Source: Ktedonobacter racemifer DSM 44963
GTDB taxonomy: Bacteria > Chloroflexota > Ktedonobacteria > Ktedonobacterales > Ktedonobacteraceae
Assembly: GCF_000178855.1 (NCBI RefSeq)
Contig: NZ_ADVG01000003.1
Location: 248,001-312,000, forward strand
Length of the DNA: 64,000 bases
Reading direction: 5' to 3'
The notes beneath the pieces were generated by a model. It saw only the letters and a list, made by a program, of their open reading frames with translations, was not told the origin of the DNA and did no database searches. A program made the translations under genes and the position numbers. Positions 59,239 through 64,000 of this stretch are shown piece after piece. The first letter of the stretch is position 1. The number at the start of each line of letters is the position of its first letter.

Positions 59239-60369
59239 TTACGAAACCTTTTCGGGAAGAGATAAATGTGGCTCATATGCACACCCATAATAGGCACAGA
59301 CTCGCTCAGCGAGGTGGTGAGCCGAAAGCAGCCCATTGGTTTCGGCCACATTGCGTTTGCCATGCACCCACTTGGGCTCAATTGGATTGAGCCAGGGACT
59401 TTTGGTGGGCAGTTGGAAAGGCAAAATCCGTACCCCTTCGTCCGTTTGTTTGACAGCGAGGTTGTGTTTTCTGATCCAGGTGCGCACTCTCGCGGCTTTC
59501 ATGCCAGGAGGCGTTGTCCCAGATGAGGAGCCACTGACGTTTGCCTTGTGCGGCCAATTGCTGACAACACCAGTCCAGAAACTGGATGGTGATCTCACTC
59601 ACCGGGCGTCCTGTGACAAAACGAAGCCACATCTGCTCTCGCACGGGTTCCTCCGTGGTTCCGTTTTGCCAGAGGACACCATAGCAAGCCAATGCTTTTG
59701 GGTCAGGGTCATTCTTTTGCCAGGATTGCTCAACCAAACGGACTGGGTACTCTGGATCTTGCCAGGTGTGAAGGCGTGGAAGAGCAAATCGGCTCCACCA
59801 GACCTCGTCGAGGAAGCCAATGGCCCAATCAGAGCGGGGTTGAGCGTACGCGATCAAGCGGTCACGAGCCTTTTTTTTCGTGCATACTGCGGATCGGGGC
59901 TGGTAATCCAGTGCTTGGCTCGTTTCCAACTGACGCCCAAGCGCTTGAGCGCGCGGCGGACACTGGCAGCAGTGGTCGGGGCAGCTACGAGTCCTTGTGA
60001 CAAGCAGATTTGCGCCACCAGTGGGAGAGACCAGAGATTGCGCTCGATACCAAAATCGCGCGGGCTGCGATGGAGCAGATCGCGCAAGGCTGGCAGATTC
60101 TCGTCGGCAATGCTGGTGCGTAGCCGATGAGGGCGACAGGACTCCTTCTTGAGCACGTCGAGCCCCTGCTCGTTGAAGTCTTTGATCACATTGCGCACTG
60201 TCTGGTCGTCGCAGCCCAGCTGCCGCGCAATGGCGATGGCTCGCTCTCCACGGGCTGAAGCCAGAAGGATCTGGCAACGGCGTAGCACAAAGGCTGAGCC
60301 GGAGCGTAAGTGAGCCTCGATATGGGCTCGCTCGGATTCGGTGAGTGGTCGAATGAAAATGGGTTGCAT
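59239..60369 (-). pseudogene. IS630 family transposase with two frame changes
   Basis: The N-terminal HTH part reads from 60369 (IRPLTESERAHIEAHLRSGS, AIARQLGCDDQTVRNVIKDF) to an A8 run at 59871-59878. Homology resumes in the -1 frame as ARDRLIAYAQPRSDWAIGFL and runs through DEVWW and LLIWDNASWHES. The slippery A-run suits programmed -1 frameshifting, known in IS630 elements. A second shift near 59495 to RVRTWIRKHNLAVKQTDEG, with the last catalytic Glu in WLNPIEPKW, is not at a slippery site and is probably a disabling indel. DDE residues are otherwise present. Confidence 0.8.
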
Positions 60370-60418
60370 ACCTTCTCATATCGGCTACTTTCCTACTTTC
60401 TTTTGGACGATTGCATTA

Positions 60419-60922
60419 GTGAGACTTTCTACAAAAGCTATTGTTCTGACCATGTTAAGTGGGCTGTTTGCGCTGCTACCGCTCATAGAATATACCACCA
60501 ATACTGCCAGCGCCGCTACGCGTTCAACTTCAATAGCGGCTGATTCCCACATGCCGAAGAAGGTACCTGATTTCAGCAGGTTTGTTGGTTTCTGGTACGC
60601 TCATGGAGCAGACTTGGTCGTTAACGCGGATGGTCAGGCGCATTTTGGAGCGCGCACCTACACTTGGTGTGGTCCTGCGGTAAAGCAGCCGTGTGATTCG
60701 TTACAGGGAGGTATTCTCGACGGTTACACAGAAAATATACAGTTTTCCAGGGTATCTGGCAACGTCGCTTATGGAACAATTACAGCTGGGAATGTACAGC
60801 CCATTGGTTCAGGCGCGACGTTGACACTCCTACCCGGAAACCAGTTGCACTTTTCTGCTGGCATAGGTATGGGCAACCAACTCTGTGGCCCACAAGCGGC
60901 TGTAGGGGCATGTGGTGCGTAG
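60419..60922 (+). CDS. Secreted uncharacterised protein
   Basis: A 167-residue exported protein. VRLSTKAIVLTMLSGLFALL is a signal peptide with probable cleavage after TASA. The mature part is rich in Gly, Thr and aromatic residues with four cysteines (YTWCGPAVKQPCDS, NQLCGPQAAVGAC), which may form disulfides. No domain was recognised. GTG 60419 is a guess; the open frame continues upstream into the IS630 end, so the original start may have been displaced. Confidence 0.55.
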   Translation: MRLSTKAIVLTMLSGLFALLPLIEYTTNTASAATRSTSIAADSHMPKKVPDFSRFVGFWYAHGADLVVNADGQAHFGARTYTWCGPAVKQPCDSLQGGILDGYTENIQFSRVSGNVAYGTITAGNVQPIGSGATLTLLPGNQLHFSAGIGMGNQLCGPQAAVGACGA

Positions 60923-61050
60923 CCCTATTCGCTGGCAGACTAGTATCTGGGATAAAGATAACAGTAGTATTGCAAAAAATTAAAGTCCAGCAAATTGCTT
61001 GCCGTTCGCTTAAATTGGACGCAACAACAAGATTCTGATAAGCTCAAGGT

Positions 61051-61377
61051 ATGAAAGAAGCCTTGAGCATTGAAATTGAACAGATGGATGACATCCCATT
61101 GCTGATCACGCACATGCAGCGCATGAGGCTGAGCGAGTTGCTGAACAAGCATATTCCCACTCACGGCCATCGCAAAGGACTGAGCGTGGGCGAGTTGAGC
61201 GTCGTCTGGCTGGCCCATATTCTTTCGCAAGCCGATCACTGGATGAATCGCGTGCAAGAGTGGGGGAGCCGACGGCTGGAAACCTTACGCGGATGCGGAA
61301 TGGATGCCCTTTGCCCACAAGATTTGACGGGTGATCGGCTGGCGGATGTGCAAGGGCAAGGCCAGACTGGAGCGTGA
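61051..61377 (+). pseudogene. Truncated transposase, IS1634/DUF4277-type N terminus
   Basis: SIEIEQMDDIPLLITHMQRM and LSVGELSVVWLAHILSQADH with VQEWGSRRLETLRG match the N-terminal DUF4277 region of IS4-superfamily (IS1634-like) transposases. The frame ends after about 108 codons, before the catalytic domain, and the next gene begins shortly afterwards. It is a leftover of an older insertion. Confidence 0.72.
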
Positions 61378-61402
61378 AGCCTTGCTTGTTCTCCCGTCTC
61401 TG

Positions 61403-62320
61403 TTAGAGTCGTAGAACGCCTTCTGCCACCGTCACGCCAGCGCCAAAGATGCGCACCTCATTGCCGTGCAAGCGTATCTCAATACGGCTTGGCCTTTCCT
61501 GTACATAGCCCTGCTCAATCGTCACCGTTGCCTCAGATACGATCCGGCCATACTTCGCCAGATAGCAGGCGAGTGGACCGGCAGCAGTTCCCGTGGCCGG
61601 ATCTTCGACAATCCCCTCCGTGAGATTGAAGAAGCGTGTATGGGCTGCGGCAACCGGATCAACCGTGTCCAGACTAAACAGATAGCAGCCCCGACCATCA
61701 ACTGAGCGAAGTTGCTGGAAGAGACGTTTCGCATCTGGTTGAGCTCGCCTTAGTGCCTCACAGCTCTGCACTGGCACAAGCAGATGTGCTGCCCCCGTGG
61801 AAACGACCTGTGCAGGTAAACCCTCTACAGACAGATCGACTGCCTCCAGACCAAGAGCTGCCGCCAACGCCGCTGAATCTTGGTGGGTGACTCCAAATGA
61901 CGGCGCAGTCTGTGTCATCCCGATGGTGGTCGGTTGCCACTGTTCTCCCTCTCGCGCTCGTTCCGCCAACACTTCCACTGGGAGGACCAGTTCCCCTATC
62001 TCCTGCTGAAAGACGGTCTGTGGCCCAGACAACTCCAGTTGACCCGCTTCGGCCAACCACCACTAGGCCCCGAGCGCATTATGACCGGCGCCCCCAACCT
62101 CCATTCCCACTGGGGTGAATGAACGCAGACGCCAATCGGCCTCCTGCCTGGTCGGCGGAAGCAGAAAGGTGGTCTCCGACTGGTTAAACTCGCGCGCGAT
62201 CTGCTGCATGGTCGCCTGACTCAGACCCTGTGCATTCACCACCAGAGCGAGCGGATTTCCGCTCAGTGGCTCCTGGGCAAAGACGTCAACTATGTAGAAA
62301 CGAACATTCTGTTCTCTCAT
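61403..62320 (-). pseudogene. PhzF family isomerase gene with in-frame amber codon
   Basis: The full PhzF-type sequence is present: VRFYIVDVFAQEPLSGNPLA, the catalytic Glu in FNQSETTFLLPP, FTPVGMEVGGAGHNALGA, then a TAG at 62063-62065, then WWLAEAGQLELSG onward in the same frame to IVEDPATGTAAGPLACYL and the end. One substitution (for example TGG to TAG) explains it. The family isomerises small acids such as DHHA. The gene is broken unless the stop is suppressed or is a sequencing error. Met residues downstream of the stop could restart only a partial protein. Confidence 0.85.
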
Positions 62321-62407
62321 CGGTTTCTCCTTCTCTTGTCTTACAATGGTTCATTTTGTCACGTTTGTACTATCGAAACAGCACAACTAGCTACAACCAA
62401 CAGGAGT

Positions 62408-62683
62408 CTAATCATCGCCCCATGCCTCGCCTATGGCGGGTCCAGCGACTCTCTGCTTGAGTGCCTGTCTCTGTTTAAGGGGTTGTTGCACTTTGCCCAA
62501 CACCGGATAAGCGCAGGCTATGAGCAGACCGATCACCAAACAGGCGCGCCAGAGAGTTGCCGCCCCCAGGTATTGCATAATGACACCTCCGAGAGCCGGG
62601 GCAATCAGATAGGACAGGCCAGTCATGGTGCCGAAGATTCCCTGGTAGACAAGGAGAAGTGGGAGAGCAAAAGGAGGACACAC
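62408..62683 (-). pseudogene. C-terminal fragment of an MFS transporter
   Basis: About 90 codons encode the last two helices of a major-facilitator protein: GIFGTMTGLSYLIAPALGGV and TLWRACLVIGLLIACAYPVL, then a charged tail. The first ten helices are missing; the next gene upstream is the intact Lrp gene on the other strand. It is a deletion remnant, possibly of an exporter once controlled by that regulator. Confidence 0.7.
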
Positions 62684-62823
62684 CTGCGCAAAATGATGCT
62701 CTCAAGGGCTTTCCTGATCTGCTTCCTCTGCGTTTCTAGTGTAGCATCGTTTTGTGGTAAAGTAGAGAATAAAATGGAAGCAATGGTCCTAGAAAACTTC
62801 AGATACCAAAGGAAAAGCGAAGC

Positions 62824-63318
62824 ATGACTTTAGAAACCAAAAAGCTCCTTGATGAGACAAACTGGCAACTGCTTGAAGCGTTGCAACAGAACGCACGCCT
62901 CTCCTACAGCGAGTTGGGACAACGGGTGGGACTCACTGCGCCCGCCGTTGCTGAGCGCATGCGAAAGATGGAGGAGCAGGGAATCATTACGGGCTATCAT
63001 GTTGAGGTTGACCTTGCTCGGCTCGGTTTGCCAATCGTGGCTCTGGTTCGCTTAGTGCCAGCGGCGGGACTCCACTGCCGGAACATGGCTTCCGCTGTCA
63101 GTGAACTCCCAGAGGTACTTGAGTGTTATCGCATGGCAGGCAATGATCAGGTGTTGGTCAAGGTAGCCGCAACCTCTATCGATCACCTGGACAGCGTCCT
63201 TGACCAACTCGCGGTCTATGGTCAACCTTCAACCTCGATTACGTTCTCCCAGCCCTTGAAGCAGCATGTCGTCACACAGAAGATGTTTGAGCAAGGGAAA
63301 AAGGAGGCGAACGCCTAA
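62824..63318 (+). CDS. Lrp/AsnC family transcriptional regulator
   Basis: A 164-residue regulator. The HTH is LDETNWQLLEALQQNARLSY with SELGQRVGLTAPAVAERMRK and GIITGYHVEVDLARLG. The C-terminal RAM domain holds VLECYRMAGNDQVLVKV. AAAGGAAAAG precedes ATG 62824. It is divergent from the MFS remnant and PhzF pseudogene, the kind of genes Lrp-like proteins often regulate. Confidence 0.92.
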   Translation: MTLETKKLLDETNWQLLEALQQNARLSYSELGQRVGLTAPAVAERMRKMEEQGIITGYHVEVDLARLGLPIVALVRLVPAAGLHCRNMASAVSELPEVLECYRMAGNDQVLVKVAATSIDHLDSVLDQLAVYGQPSTSITFSQPLKQHVVTQKMFEQGKKEANA

Positions 63319-63444
63319 ACGCCTCTGGGGAGAAGTCTCCGTGAACTGATTGCGCCGATCAGAGAGTGGTCCAACGCAAATGTCAAGGATATAATTGCTG
63401 CTCAGCTGCAGTATGATACACAGGCATTGAACAAAAGATAAGGT

Positions 63445-63464
63445 ATTGTCAACTTTGTGACAAT
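63445..63464. promoter_or_regulatory. Inverted repeat before the right-edge gene
   Basis: ATTGTCA and TGACAAT with a 6-bp spacer lie 41 bp before the start codon of the last gene. It could be an operator for a dimeric regulator such as the adjacent Lrp-type protein. Confidence 0.45.
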
Positions 63465-63504
63465 TGAAGAGCTAATTACCCTGAATTTACTATGAAAGTC
63501 AGTT

Positions 63505-64000
63505 ATGGATTACAGAGACCGTCAAGAACTCTTCCTAGAAGATGACCCAACCTTTGAGCAAAAGTGGCAGGCATTGAGCTTAAATAACCAGGGCTGGTTT
63601 GCCCGCTGTGCGCAAGCCAGGGCGAAAGAAGTGGTTTCTGAAAAAGGCATCATGTGGACGAGCGGGCACCTGGCTATTTCTTCTGTCAATCCTCTCCAGA
63701 TTGGCGACCAGCTAGACCGTGCGCTGGAGTGGTATCGCGCTCAACGTCCCATGGAGGGGGCGATCTGCTGGTATCTCACCGCGATTCCTCCAGGTGACCT
63801 TGCCGCGCGCTTGCTCGCTCGTGGGTTTGAACCAAACTGGCAACCGCACTGGATGTGGTGCAACCTTCGTGATCTCTCGGGTCAGCATGTCCATTCTTCC
63901 GCCTTTGACATTCAGGCTATCGAGGACGAACCAGCCTACCAGATAGATGATCTTTCTTCCTACCCTGCAGAGAAGAGAGAAGCTCGCGCTGCCCTACATC
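63505..64000 (+). CDS. GNAT-like acetyltransferase, 3' end outside window
   Basis: An open frame from ATG 63505 runs off the right edge after 165 codons. It reads MDYRDRQELFLEDD at the start and GAICWYLTAIPPGDLAARLL and GFEPNWQPHWMWCNL further on, a pattern I associate with the N-terminal part of GNAT-fold proteins whose acetyl-CoA site would be beyond the edge. The assignment is tentative. An inverted repeat precedes it. Confidence 0.55.
   Translation, partial: MDYRDRQELFLEDDPTFEQKWQALSLNNQGWFARCAQARAKEVVSEKGIMWTSGHLAISSVNPLQIGDQLDRALEWYRAQRPMEGAICWYLTAIPPGDLAARLLARGFEPNWQPHWMWCNLRDLSGQHVHSSAFDIQAIEDEPAYQIDDLSSYPAEKREARAALH

Noticed and set aside
59336..60130. 264-codon plus-strand frame
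   Set aside because: Antisense to the IS630 transposase, which explains the region.
1..64000. CRISPR arrays and tRNA genes
   Set aside because: No regularly spaced repeats and no tRNA T-loop/anticodon pattern were noticed by eye; a dedicated search could still find a tRNA.

Overview
The window reads as chromosomal DNA from a Chloroflexota bacterium, most likely the class Ktedonobacteria. This is an inference from gene style: moderately high GC, many one-component regulators (TetR, MarR, MocR, Rrf2, LacI, Lrp), a eukaryote-like kinase fold with a Pro/Thr stalk, TnpB-bearing elements, and deazaflavin-dependent oxidoreductase and DUF72 genes. No 16S or 23S rRNA is present to fix the taxonomy. 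One orphan 5S rRNA lies at about 46129-46241.

Layout. 1-1.7 kb: the N-terminal part of a multi-PAS sensor running off the left edge. 2.3-4.4 kb: a nitroreductase and a DoxX protein divergent from a TetR regulator, with two matching operators between them. 4.5-5.0 kb: a broken ISL3 transposase. 5.1-11.7 kb: two large PEP-utilising, rifampicin-phosphotransferase-like enzymes facing each other, one behind a MarR gene and one behind a TetR gene. 11.9-15.5 kb: secreted alpha-amylase, a VOC protein and a MocR regulator. 15.6-17.6 kb: an IS607-type element (serine recombinase plus TnpB). 17.7-20.3 kb: AhpD-like protein, MFS exporter and Rrf2 regulator. 20.4-23.7 kb: malic enzyme and fumarase, translationally coupled. 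24.6-26.4 kb: a stand-alone TnpB element with a structured left end. 26.5-28.6 kb: a Cys-rich protein and a membrane kinase-fold protein that has lost key catalytic residues. 29-31.3 kb: an M20 deacylase and DNA polymerase IV.

31.4-38.7 kb: F420-type reductase, VOC protein, a five-gene ABC-exporter and two-component operon, and an aminoglycoside-phosphotransferase-fold kinase. 39-42.3 kb: oxidoreductase, SnoaL-like protein and an alpha/beta hydrolase. 42.5-46 kb: an ECF sigma factor, a putative membrane anti-sigma protein and a second ABC exporter, with two near-identical ECF-type promoters. 47.2-53.4 kb: an L-rhamnose catabolic operon (isomerase, aldolase-dehydrogenase fusion, kinase) controlled by a divergent LacI repressor with matching operators. 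54-64 kb: metallophosphoesterase, histidine kinase, aldo/keto reductase and monooxygenase-domain protein, followed by a decaying region with a frameshifted IS630 transposase, a truncated transposase, a PhzF gene with an in-frame amber codon, an MFS remnant, an intact Lrp regulator and a right-edge GNAT-like gene.

A recurring feature is a series of very long, often perfect hairpins (stems up to 31 bp), mostly at gene 3' ends, each with its own sequence. They probably act as bidirectional terminators, but many lack a U-tract and one sits between two divergent 5' ends.
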